Of a DNA stretch of 6,480 bases, positions 1 to 6,463 are shown piece after piece. Made by a program: the position numbers and the translations under genes. Position 1 is the first letter of the stretch. Every line of letters begins with the position of its first letter. This DNA is from Gammaproteobacteria bacterium (GTDB lineage Bacteria; Pseudomonadota; Gammaproteobacteria; JAABTG01): contig JASJBY010000299.1 of NCBI GenBank assembly GCA_030066245.1, positions 1-6,480 on the forward strand, given 5' to 3'. The notes beneath the pieces were generated by a model that was not told the origin of the DNA, searched no databases, and saw nothing but the letters and a program-made list of their open reading frames with translations.

Positions 1-764
1 ACACGTCCGGAGACCAGATCCTGCATCTGCGGCAACGTCCGAAATGCGACGCCCGTCTGTTCGCAGAGCTCGACCAGCCGCCTCATCTCCTTCGAAGTTG
101 CGGATGGAACAGCCAGGAGCAGCAGGTCGACGCTCAGTCGTTCGACCACAGTGCCAAGTCGATCGGTCTTCCCCAAGACCCGGACGTGGTGTATTTCCTT
201 GCCCTTCTTTCGGCTATCGTCATCAACAAAACCGACCGGACGGAATCCGGCCTGCGGATTACGCAGCAGGTCCCGCACCAGCATCTCTCCCGCCAGCCCC
301 GCACCCACGATTAGAACCCGGGTTCCCGGAAGCGTGAGCAGGTGGTTATCCTTGATCCACCGGTAGACAAGCCTTGGACCACCAAGAAGGACCACCAGAA
401 GCAAGCCGTAAAGCGGGAATACGGAGCGCGGCACGCCGTGCATGCGCGTAACCAGAAACATCCCCAAGGCCGTGAGGGCCACCCCGACGATGGTCGCCTT
501 GACGATGCGCATCAAATCTAGCACCGATGCAAATCGCCAGACGCCCCGGTAGAGCCCGACATACCAGAACACACCGCCTTGGACCATTACGAGGAACGGC
601 AGCGCCATCAAAAGGGGGTGCAAGTAGGGAGCTGGGATCTCGCCCAGATTAAAACGGAGCCAGTAGGCGCCAAGCCAGGCGACCGGAATCATGAGCAGGT
701 CGTGCGTGAACGCAGCGGTACGGGTGCGTAGCCGCCCGAGTAGCTTAATAATTCCGTAAGACAT
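1..764 (-). CDS. WbpM/CapD-type membrane nucleotide-sugar 4,6-dehydratase, N-terminal part (runs off window)
   Basis: The frame opens with ATG at 764-762 and stays open for 254 codons to the window edge, so the C-terminus lies outside. Residues about 20-38, 49-72, 86-106 and 112-131 form four hydrophobic membrane segments. A Rossmann-type nucleotide-binding loop GAGLAGE follows at 154-160. The stretches VGFVDDD (177-183) and LVSGR (250-254) are typical of the linker domain in the FlaA1/WbpM/PglF/CapD family. In that family the missing C-terminal short-chain-dehydrogenase domain performs 4,6-dehydration of UDP-GlcNAc, the first step to QuiNAc, FucNAc or bacillosamine, at the inner membrane. 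The full protein would be roughly 600-670 residues. The ribosome binding site is weak (AGG about 9 nt upstream). The family call is firm. The exact substrate is inferred, because the catalytic domain is not visible and cannot be checked for damage. Confidence 0.88.
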   Translation of the reverse strand, partial: MSYGIIKLLGRLRTRTAAFTHDLLMIPVAWLGAYWLRFNLGEIPAPYLHPLLMALPFLVMVQGGVFWYVGLYRGVWRFASVLDLMRIVKATIVGVALTALGMFLVTRMHGVPRSVFPLYGLLLVVLLGGPRLVYRWIKDNHLLTLPGTRVLIVGAGLAGEMLVRDLLRNPQAGFRPVGFVDDDSRKKGKEIHHVRVLGKTDRLGTVVERLSVDLLLLAVPSATSKEMRRLVELCEQTGVAFRTLPQMQDLVSGR

Positions 765-1076
765 TGTTTTCAGCCTAATCCCAAACAACCGCACGGCTGA
801 ATGCACGCAAGTCAGAAACTGCGCTAGGCACGAGATCTGCGGCCCGGACCACTCATCCCTGTATTGGGAAACCCGCTAGATCCTAACACTTATCAGACCA
901 ACCGACACGATTCGCTGCCGAAGGAACAGAGCAGCTCACAGCTTCCAAGAGACACACGGCCCCGGGGCACGACAGCCTGCGCAGTAGCGGCTTACATAAG
1001 GTGCGCTCGCATACGCGGTGAGCACCGGTCTGCCAACCCTGGCACGGCGCGGGCGCCCTTGGACCGAGCGTGCAAG
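765..1076. other. Gap of 312 bp with no recognisable gene
   Basis: This stretch lies between the end of the rmlC relic (TAG at 1077-1079) and the start of the WbpM-like gene. I translated parts of it on the minus strand and found no match to rmlB, rmlD or another sugar gene. A plus-strand frame at 864-1286 has an unfamiliar composition and runs antisense into the rmlC relic, so I do not count it. I see no clear promoter or terminator. The gap may be further decayed rml DNA, the leader of the WbpM-like gene, or both. Confidence 0.6.
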
Positions 1077-1471
1077 CTACTGTTCAATAGGCAGCCCGTC
1101 CTCCCTGATGTTCCTCAGGAACGGCGCAGCGCGACCCTTCTCAGACACCACGTCGGTCACCGCCACGTGATGCCGATGTCAGAATCATCCCAGCGGATAG
1201 CACCTTTCGCCGCCGCATCTTATGGGGCGGTGCACTTGTGCAGAACCAGGGAATCCTCACTTGTGGCCCAGAAACCGCGGGCGTAAGCCGCGGGGATATA
1301 GAGCTGGCGCCGGTTTTCCCCGGACAGGATCTGAACGGTCCAGCGCCCCCAGGTGGGGGACCCAGCCCGGATATCCACCGCCACGTCGAAGACTTCCCCC
1401 TCAAGTAAGAATACCAGCTTGCCCTGGGCGTTGGGTTCCTGGGAATGGAAGCCGCCCAGCACCCCCTTACA
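1077..1471 (-). pseudogene. rmlC: rmlC remnant (dTDP-4-dehydrorhamnose 3,5-epimerase), N-terminus deleted
   Basis: Translation from about 1465 downwards matches RmlC from the GVLRGLHYQ region to the C-terminus: GVLGGFHSQ, NAQGKLV, GEVFDVAVD, ENRRQLYIP, then KCT. A TAA at 1220-1222 stops the frame where the family has the Tyr of its KCTDYY motif. The same frame resumes as IRWDDSDIGITW, then loses one base near 1161-1162, in what looks like a former CCG Pro codon. It continues in the next frame as VTDVVSEKGRAAPFL to TAG at 1077-1079, matching the usual RmlC tail. About 55 N-terminal residues are absent. The His of the usual FAHGF motif is Arg (YARGF). RmlC normally epimerises dTDP-4-keto-6-deoxyglucose on the way to dTDP-rhamnose; this copy cannot be functional. 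The upstream end is a direct fusion to rmlA sequence. Confidence 0.87.
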
Positions 1472-1890
1472 GGTACCCCTGTCCAGCCAGGCGGCGCCTC
1501 GCCCCAGCCGCTCCACGAAGGTTTCGCCCCGCTCCAGCAAGCGTGTGAGTCCCTGGCGGCAAAAGAGGTTGCCACCCAGAGTCAGGCAGCATCGGCTGCC
1601 GGCAATGAAATCCCGGCCAATGATGAAGGCCTGCGCAATTCCCTCGGGCGCCGCCTGCGTCGCGAACTGCAGTCTCATGTCTCACTGGCCGTCGCCGCTC
1701 AAGAGCTGCAGAAATAGGGACTGGTCATGGGGGGTGGTGATGATCGGCACCTCCTCAATGCCAGCGAGCATTAGGGTGGACAGTGGATAGTAGACCAGCG
1801 GCTTATCGTCGACAGGCAGAAGTGCTTGTTCACCGCCTGGCTGATGGGCCAAAGACGGGTCCCGGCGACCATGCCGTGGCGGCACGCGCC
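1472..1890 (-). pseudogene. rmlA: rmlA remnant (glucose-1-phosphate thymidylyltransferase), internally deleted and fused to rmlC
   Basis: RmlA makes dTDP-glucose from glucose-1-phosphate and dTTP. The remnant starts 30-45 bp after the ugd stop. In frame order it reads GMVAGTRLWPISQAVNK (1875-1825), loses one base near 1823, then gives LLPVDDKPLVYYPLSTLML and IITTPHDQ in the next frame. A TGA at 1682-1684 replaces the Trp that follows GDGSQ in the family. It resumes in the same frame with APEGIAQAFIIG. The nucleotide loop LAGGSGTRL is shortened by about four codons, no start codon is evident, and the metal-binding Asp of LGDNIF is Gly (LGGNLF). Around 1537-1552 the sequence jumps from about residue 122 to about 206 of a normal RmlA (ERGETFVERLGRGAAWLD). 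It then ends near residue 228 at the junction with rmlC. About 290 residues are normal. This is clearly a relic. Confidence 0.88.
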
Positions 1891-1916
1891 CGCGTTCCGG
1901 TTCTGGGGCCGTTCAG

Positions 1917-3224
1917 CTACGGCCTGCCTATGCTGTGATAGTCGAAGCCCGCGTCGCGCATGTGCTGCGGCTCGTAGACGTTGCGCAGATCCACGAACAC
2001 GTTGCCCGCCATCAGCTGCCTGACGCGCTGGATATCCAGGCCGCGATAAGCATTCCACTCCGTGAGCAGCACCACCGCGTCGGCACCCTCCACGGCCTTG
2101 TAGATGTCGCTGCAGTAGTCAATGCCGTCGGGCAGCAGCCGCCTGGCCTCCTTCATGCCCTGCGTATCGTGGGCCCGTATCGTGGCGCCCTTCTCCAGCA
2201 AAGTCGGCAGGATAGCCAGCGCGGGCGCATCGCGCATGTCGTCGGTCTCCGGCTTGAAGGTCAGCCCGAGAACCGCCAGGACTTTGCCCGTTTCGTTGCC
2301 GCCGAGCGCGCGCCGGATCTTGCCGACCATGCGCGCCTTCTGGGCCGAGTTGACTTCGATGACCGATTCCACGACTCGGGTGTGAACACCGTGCTCCTGA
2401 GCGATCCGCACCAGGGCCAGTGTGTCCTTGGGAAAACAGGAGCCTCCGTATCCAGGGCCGGGGTGCAGGAACTTGCGCCCGATACGACGATCCATGCCCA
2501 TCCCTTTGGCCACCGAGTGCACGTCCGCGCCGACTGCTTCACACAGGTTGGCAACCTCGTTGATAAAGCTGATCTTGGTGGCAAGAAAGGCGTTTGACGC
2601 ATACTTGGTAAGCTCTGCGCTCTCCAGATTGGTCACTAGGATGGGCGTCTCGATAAGATTGAGCGGCCTGTAGAGCTCCCGCAGCAGTTCCTCCGCCCGC
2701 TCGCTCTCCACGCCTACCACGACCCGGTCGGGGCGCATGAAATCGGAAATGGCGGCACCTTCCCGCAGAAACTCGGGATTGGACGCCACATCGAAATGCG
2801 CATCGGGATTCTCCTCGCGGATGATGCGATAGACTTGCCGCGCCGTGCCAACCGGCACCGTGGACTTGTCGACCACCACCGTGTAGCCGGACAGGTGGCG
2901 GGCGATCTCACGCGCGGCGGCGAATACATAGGTGAGATCGGCGTGCCCGTCGCCGCGCCGGGTCGGTGTGCCCACAGCGATGAACACCAAGTCTGCCTCG
3001 GACACCGTGGGCGAGTAGCTAGTCGTGAACTTGAGGCGACCGGTGGCCACGTTGCGCGCCACGAGCGCATCCAGACCCGGCTCGTAGATGGGGATCTCGC
3101 CGTCCTTAAGGCGTGCGATCTTGTCCGCGTCCACATCGATGCAGGTGACATTGGCGCCAAACTCGGAGAAACAGGCCCCTGACACAAGGCCCACATAGCC
3201 GACGCCAAGCATGGCGACGTTCAT
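1917..3224 (-). CDS. ugd: UDP-glucose 6-dehydrogenase
   Basis: A 435-residue protein of normal length for the bacterial Ugd/TuaD/RkpK class. It oxidises UDP-glucose twice with NAD+ to UDP-glucuronate in the cytoplasm. The N-terminal Rossmann domain has GVGYVG at 7-12 and the acidic strand end CIDVD at 28-32. IYEPGL is at 46-51, STVPVGT at 121-127 and SNPEFLREG at 148-156. The central helix carries K207 and N211 (ELTKYASNAF). The catalytic Cys is C263 in GPGYGGSCFPKD (256-267). The UDP-binding C-terminal domain begins near 315 (VLAVLGLTFKPETDDMRD). The ATG at 3224-3222 is preceded by GGGAGG (3234-3239) at 9-nt spacing, which supports this start. It lies 178 bp after the TviB-like gene and just before the rmlA relic. 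Its product is the substrate of the epimerase encoded upstream. No damage is visible. Confidence 0.96.
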   Translation of the reverse strand: MNVAMLGVGYVGLVSGACFSEFGANVTCIDVDADKIARLKDGEIPIYEPGLDALVARNVATGRLKFTTSYSPTVSEADLVFIAVGTPTRRGDGHADLTYVFAAAREIARHLSGYTVVVDKSTVPVGTARQVYRIIREENPDAHFDVASNPEFLREGAAISDFMRPDRVVVGVESERAEELLRELYRPLNLIETPILVTNLESAELTKYASNAFLATKISFINEVANLCEAVGADVHSVAKGMGMDRRIGRKFLHPGPGYGGSCFPKDTLALVRIAQEHGVHTRVVESVIEVNSAQKARMVGKIRRALGGNETGKVLAVLGLTFKPETDDMRDAPALAILPTLLEKGATIRAHDTQGMKEARRLLPDGIDYCSDIYKAVEGADAVVLLTEWNAYRGLDIQRVRQLMAGNVFVDLRNVYEPQHMRDAGFDYHSIGRP

Positions 3225-3402
3225 TCCTGACAGCCTCCCGGCGCAAGTCGCGAGGCTCGAAGCTCCAGGCTCCAGGCCGAGAGTGCTATCTCCATCCAGC
3301 CGTGTCTCATTTCAAAAACCCTTTGTCGATACTTGTCAGTCCGGCGGTCATCAGCCCGTGCTTTTCGGCTGCCCAGGACGATCGACTGCCCGCTACGGCG
3401 TC
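3225..3402 (-). other. Spacer between the two dehydrogenase genes, with a weak promoter candidate for ugd
   Basis: The spacer is long for an operon. On the minus strand CTGACA (3339-3334), a 17-bp gap and TTTGAA (3316-3311) form a possible sigma70 promoter about 80 bp upstream of ugd. The -35 box matches 5 of 6 consensus bases but the -10 box only 3 of 6, so this is weak. I see no hairpin with a following T-run that would end the upstream transcript. A minus-strand frame at 3221-3469 crosses the spacer but resembles no known protein and overlaps the 3' end of the TviB-like gene. Confidence 0.25.
3247..3274. repeat. Four imperfect 7-bp tandem units upstream of ugd
   Basis: Read on the minus strand the units are TGGAGCC, TGGAGCT, TCGAGCC and TCGCGAC. 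The first three differ from each other at one or two positions; the last is more divergent. The array ends 22 bp before the ugd start, inside the likely 5' leader, just upstream of the GGGAGG ribosome binding site. It may be a slippage-generated short repeat. No function can be read from it. Confidence 0.5.
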
Positions 3403-4695
3403 TCAAAGCCTCCACAACGCCACCCCTTCGGGTCGTGTCTCTCTCGGCAGAAATCCCTTCACGTCGCACACCACGCCGCGCCCGCCGTCGAGCAGGTCGC
3501 TAACCATGGTCCAGCCTCGCTCCACATACTGACGGTGAGCCACGGCTGCGACGATGCCGTGAGCGGGCTCGAGCTCGTCTTCCCCCAGAACGCGGATCCC
3601 ATACTCTGCGATTGCCTCCTCGGCATCGGCCAGGGGATCGGTCACCTGCACGCGCACGCCGTATTCCTCGAGCTCTCGTAGGATGTCGATGATCCTGGTG
3701 TTGCGCAGGTCCGGCACGTTCTCTTTGAAAGTCAACCCCAGGACGGTCACGCGGCTATCCTTCACGTGCACACCCTGGGCGATTAGCTGCTTGACCATCT
3801 GGCCTGCGACGAACTGGCCCAGCCCGTCGTTGATGCGCCGCCCGGCGAGAATGACCTGCGGGCTGTATCCCAGGCGCTCGGCCTTGTGCGTAAGATAATA
3901 CGGATCGACGCCGATGCAGTGGCCCCCGACCAACCCCGGCTGGAACGGCAGGAAGTTCCACTTGGTCTGGGCCGCCGCCAGCACGTCCCGCGTATCGATG
4001 TTCATTCGATTGAATATCAGCGCTAGCTCGTTCATGAGCGCAATGTTCAGATCCCGCTGCGTGTTCTCGATAACCTTGGCCGCCTCCGCCACTCGGATGG
4101 ATGAAGCCCGGTGGACACCGGCTTCCACGACAGCTTCATACACTGCAGCAACCGTCGCCAGGCTCTCAGGCGTTTGCGCGGAGACCACTTTCACGACGGT
4201 GGATAGCTTGTGCACCGTGTCGCCTGGATTGATGCGCTCGGGGGAGTAGCCGACGCTGAAGTCGACCCCGGCGGAGAGCCCGGAACGCGACTCCAGAATA
4301 GGAATACAGTCCTCTTCGGTGGCACCCGGATAGACCGTGGACTCGTAGACGACAATGTCGCCTGCCTTGAGCTGGTCACCCACGGTCCTGGAGGCCGCCA
4401 GCAACGGGGACAGATCGGGCTGTCGGGCCTCGTCGATGGGGGTAGGCACCGCGATAATGTGAAAATCGGCTGCCTTCAGATCAGCCGGGTCGTCGGTGTA
4501 GCGTACGTCACTGCTCTGCAAACCAGCAGGATCCACCTCCCCCGTGCGGTCAATGCCCTGACGAAGCTCGGCGATGCGCTCCGGACTCTGGTCGAGGCCG
4601 ACGACGGGACCCAGCTTGCCGAAGGCGACGGCCACTGGCAGGCCCACATATCCCAAACCAATTACAGCGATTTTGCGGTCGTGTTCAACGTTCAT
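3403..4695 (-). CDS. tviB: UDP-N-acetylhexosamine 6-dehydrogenase, TviB/VipA/WbpO type
   Basis: A 430-residue NAD-dependent nucleotide-sugar dehydrogenase. The family oxidises C6 of UDP-GlcNAc or UDP-GalNAc to the uronic acid (Vi antigen TviB, Pseudomonas WbpO). Visible marks are GLGYVG at 13-18, TPID at 85-88, YESTVYPG at 117-124 and YSPERINPGD at 150-159. KVIENTQRDLNIALMNE runs from 207 to 223. GGHCIGVDPYYL at 257-268 contains the catalytic C260, and LGLTFKENVPDLRN at 319-332 opens the C-terminal UDP-binding domain. SPERINPG and GGHCIGVDPYYL separate this group from the neighbouring Ugd, which has GGSCFPKD. The start is ATG at 4695-4693; only a weak GAG-like ribosome binding site is seen. 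It follows the epimerase by 114 bp and probably shares its transcript. Whether the substrate is GlcNAc or GalNAc cannot be told from sequence alone. No defects are seen. Confidence 0.92.
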   Translation of the reverse strand: MNVEHDRKIAVIGLGYVGLPVAVAFGKLGPVVGLDQSPERIAELRQGIDRTGEVDPAGLQSSDVRYTDDPADLKAADFHIIAVPTPIDEARQPDLSPLLAASRTVGDQLKAGDIVVYESTVYPGATEEDCIPILESRSGLSAGVDFSVGYSPERINPGDTVHKLSTVVKVVSAQTPESLATVAAVYEAVVEAGVHRASSIRVAEAAKVIENTQRDLNIALMNELALIFNRMNIDTRDVLAAAQTKWNFLPFQPGLVGGHCIGVDPYYLTHKAERLGYSPQVILAGRRINDGLGQFVAGQMVKQLIAQGVHVKDSRVTVLGLTFKENVPDLRNTRIIDILRELEEYGVRVQVTDPLADAEEAIAEYGIRVLGEDELEPAHGIVAAVAHRQYVERGWTMVSDLLDGGRGVVCDVKGFLPRETRPEGVALWRL

Positions 4696-4809
4696 TGGGT
4701 TATCTGCTCAGGGCAAATCCAGGGGTAGAGTTGGCGTGGCCCCGAAGGACACGTAGTCGAGGAAACATCGACCGGTGACCGACCTGCCTTTAGCCCCGTG
4801 GTGCCCTCG

Positions 4810-5817
4810 TCAAGACTTGTAATAGTCCCTGTACCAATCAACGAATCGGCGAATCCCCTCCTCCACAGGCGTCTTCGGCCGGTAGTCGAAGTCGCGCACC
4901 AGGTCATCCACGTCCGCAAAAGTGTCCGGCACGTCGCCTGGCTGCAACGGCAGCAGATTCTGCTCCGCCTTTCGGCCAAGGCACTCCTCCAGCACCTCGA
5001 TGTAACGCGTCAGGTCGACGGCGTTGTTGTTGCCAATGTTGTACAGCCGGTAGGGTGCTCGACTGGTCGCCGAATCCGGGTCGTCCCCCGACCAGTCCGG
5101 ATTTGGCTCAGCCGGGCGGTCCAGGACGCGCACGACCCCCTCGACGATGTCGTCGATGTAGGTGAAATCACGACGGTGCTTGCCGTAGTTGAAGACGTCG
5201 ATAGGCTTGCCGGCCAAGATGTTTCGGGTGAAAAGGAACAAAGCCATGTCCGGCCGTCCCCACGGACCATACACGGTAAAGAAACGCAGGCCCGTCGTTG
5301 GCAAGGCATAGAGATGACTGTAGGTATGCGCCATGAGCTCGTTAGCTTTCTTGCTGGCGGCATACAGGGATACGGGATGATCCACGTTGTCGTGTACCGA
5401 GAATGGCAAGTGGGTGTTGGCGCCATACACCGAGCTGGAGGACGCGAACACAAGATGGTCGACACCGTTATGGCGACATCCTTCAAGGACGTTTACAAAG
5501 CCCACCAGGTTGGTGTCCACGTAGGCATGGGGGTTGGTGAGCGAGTAACGCACGCCAGCCTGCGCGGCCAGGTTCACGACCCGCTGGGGACGCTCGCGGG
5601 CGAATAGCTCCGCCATGCCGTCCCGGTCCGCCATGTCCAGGTGAACATGGGTGAAACCTCCCGCGGCCGTGAGCCGCGCGAGCCGCGCCTTCTTGAGCTC
5701 CACGTCGTAGTAGTCGTTGAGATTGTCCAGGCCGACTACGTGGTCACCCCGGTTCAACAACCGTTTGCTCAAGGCCGCGCCGATGAAGCCGGCCGCCCCC
5801 GTTACCAAAACCTTCAA
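4810..5817 (-). CDS. UDP-glucuronate 4-epimerase (extended SDR family)
   Basis: The enzyme interconverts UDP-glucuronate and UDP-galacturonate in the cytoplasm. From the chosen start it has 335 residues, the usual length of the Cap1J/LpsL/WcvA-type epimerases. It opens directly with MKVLVTGAAGFIG, where the NAD-binding GAAGFIG is at 7-13. Other marks are DNLNDYYD (31-38), NLAAQAGVRYS (82-92), the catalytic Ser within SSSSVYG (126-132), YAASK (152-156, catalytic Tyr and Lys), RFFTVYGPWGRPDMA (178-192) and RRDFTYIDDIV (215-225). NLAAQAGVRYS and GPWGRPDMA are typical of UDP-glucuronate rather than UDP-glucose epimerases. I chose TTG at 5817-5815 because AAGGGGA lies 7 nt upstream. The longer frame, from GTG at 5895, would add 26 unusual residues and has no ribosome binding site. 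It is the first gene after the promoter and uses the product of Ugd. Confidence 0.93.
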   Translation of the reverse strand: MKVLVTGAAGFIGAALSKRLLNRGDHVVGLDNLNDYYDVELKKARLARLTAAGGFTHVHLDMADRDGMAELFARERPQRVVNLAAQAGVRYSLTNPHAYVDTNLVGFVNVLEGCRHNGVDHLVFASSSSVYGANTHLPFSVHDNVDHPVSLYAASKKANELMAHTYSHLYALPTTGLRFFTVYGPWGRPDMALFLFTRNILAGKPIDVFNYGKHRRDFTYIDDIVEGVVRVLDRPAEPNPDWSGDDPDSATSRAPYRLYNIGNNNAVDLTRYIEVLEECLGRKAEQNLLPLQPGDVPDTFADVDDLVRDFDYRPKTPVEEGIRRFVDWYRDYYKS

Positions 5818-5824
5818 TGCGGAA

Positions 5825-5831
5825 TCCCCTT
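5825..5831 (-). promoter_or_regulatory. Ribosome binding site for the epimerase (fixes a TTG start)
   Basis: AAGGGGA on the minus strand lies 7 nt before TTG at 5817. The longer candidate start, GTG at 5895, has no comparable purine-rich site. This decides for the 335-residue product, which begins exactly at the conserved Rossmann strand. Confidence 0.7.
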
Positions 5832-5929
5832 GCCGGGAAAGCTCCAAATCTTCATTGCCCAAGCCGGGCCGGCTCGGGAACAGCCACCTGAGCACCCGAG
5901 TAGCATCAGAGCACTGCTATGCCGCGCGC

Positions 5930-5958
5930 ATGATAACCCCCGCGCCCAGTCCTGTTAA
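5930..5958 (-). promoter_or_regulatory. Candidate sigma70 promoter of the polysaccharide operon
   Basis: On the minus strand TTAACA (5958-5953) matches the -35 consensus at 5 of 6 positions and TATCAT (5935-5930) matches the -10 at 5 of 6. The spacer is exactly 17 bp. Transcription would start near 5923, giving a leader of about 105 nt before the TTG start of the epimerase. In this GC-rich window a box pair this close to consensus is unlikely to be trivial. It sits where a promoter for the minus-strand genes is expected, and I saw no equally good one further downstream. Confidence 0.6.
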
Positions 5959-5993
5959 GGCGGCGTCGCAAAAAAAAACATGCGGCCATCGTA

Positions 5994-6018
5994 CTCCGTC
6001 ACAGTGGTTCTGACGGAG
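5994..6018. repeat. Perfect 8-bp inverted repeat with 9-nt loop
   Basis: CTCCGTCA (5994-6001) and TGACGGAG (6011-6018) are exact reverse complements around a 9-nt loop. GT at 5991-5992 and AC at 6020-6021 extend the stem by two pairs beyond one mismatch. A run of nine A (5970-5978), read as nine T on the minus strand, follows after a gap of about 15 nt. That distance is too great for a standard intrinsic terminator. The site lies 36 bp upstream of the -35 box, so it could be an operator or the remnant of a terminator of a gene upstream. Confidence 0.5.
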
Positions 6019-6037
6019 CACTAGTCCGACAAGGGAA

Positions 6038-6071
6038 GGCGTCTGGGTGCGTCCCGCTTCGCCCGGACGCC
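6038..6071. repeat. GC-rich hairpin
   Basis: GGCGTC (6038-6043) pairs with GACGCC (6066-6071), and GCG (6049-6051) can pair with CGC (6060-6062) after an internal loop. This gives a stable stem. No T-run follows on the plus strand; on the minus strand only a pyrimidine-rich TTCCCTT follows. It may act as a weak terminator for minus-strand transcription entering from beyond 6150. Confidence 0.35.
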
Positions 6072-6151
6072 AGTAGTCTAGGGGATTTCGCATGGCTAAG
6101 CCACCCTGCGACGAAGGCAGACTACAGCCAGACGAAGTGCGGTGCGTGGAC

Positions 6152-6463
6152 CTATGCTGGACTCTTGGCCCGACGCTTCAGATAGGCTTTCTGCACCAGC
6201 ATTGCAGTGATATCGAGCCCCTTGCGGTACTCGTCCGGGCGGCACTCATCCGCGCCGCGTTGCCCAGGCTCGCCCATGCCGAGGGCATGCTGAAGCTGCA
6301 GGAAGGTGGCCGCGGTTGCCGCGTGGCCGGTGGAGGGCCGGTTTGTTGATGGCTTCGCAATAGCGCCCATAAATGGCGAACAAAGATCAGGGGGCCGGCA
6401 TAGCAAGCTCATGACCAAAACTGTACGCATGGCTGTGTGAGCGTCAAGGAGCTTCCCTCGCAA
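6152..6463 (-). other. Uncertain reading frame or gene remnant at the window edge
   Basis: This 103-codon frame stops with TAG at 6152-6154 and is still open upstream of the TTG at 6463 to the window edge, so it could be the 3' part of a gene whose start lies outside. I do not recognise the product. The last 50 or so codons have GC-rich third positions like the real genes here, and the C-terminus is basic (AYLKRRAKSPA). The N-terminal half looks less like coding sequence. A different minus frame over about 6290-6375 gives more protein-like text (FAIYGRYCEAINK), so a frameshifted relic is possible. The opposite strand (6092-6349) is also open. Treat it as unproven. Confidence 0.22.

Noticed and set aside
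864..1286. Plus-strand frame of 140 codons
   Set aside because: It overlaps the rmlC relic antisense, has no recognisable family motifs and no good ribosome binding site, and is rich in Arg, Ser and Pro as expected for a chance frame in GC-rich DNA.
1823..1830. Programmed frameshift in rmlA
   Set aside because: There is no slippery heptamer or stimulating structure, and the same gene carries a nonsense codon, deletions and a lost metal-binding Asp, so the shift is decay.
1935..2597. Long plus-strand frame (220 codons) opposite ugd
   Set aside because: It is the antisense shadow of a clearly conserved gene; its translation shows no family features and long shadows are common at this GC content.
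4696..4809. Possible internal promoter (TTGACG near the epimerase stop)
   Set aside because: No reasonable -10 box is found at 16-18 bp spacing; the TTGACG largely reflects the stop-codon context.
4798..5607. Long plus-strand frame (269 codons) opposite the epimerase
   Set aside because: It lies entirely antisense to a gene with all catalytic motifs intact; nothing in its own translation suggests a protein.
5641..6013. Plus-strand frames divergent from the epimerase
   Set aside because: They overlap the epimerase 5' end and the promoter, resemble no family and have no supporting ribosome binding site.
6093..6103. Short palindrome TGGCT-A-AGCCA
   Set aside because: Five-base arms are too short to call an operator without a conserved second copy or a known regulator.
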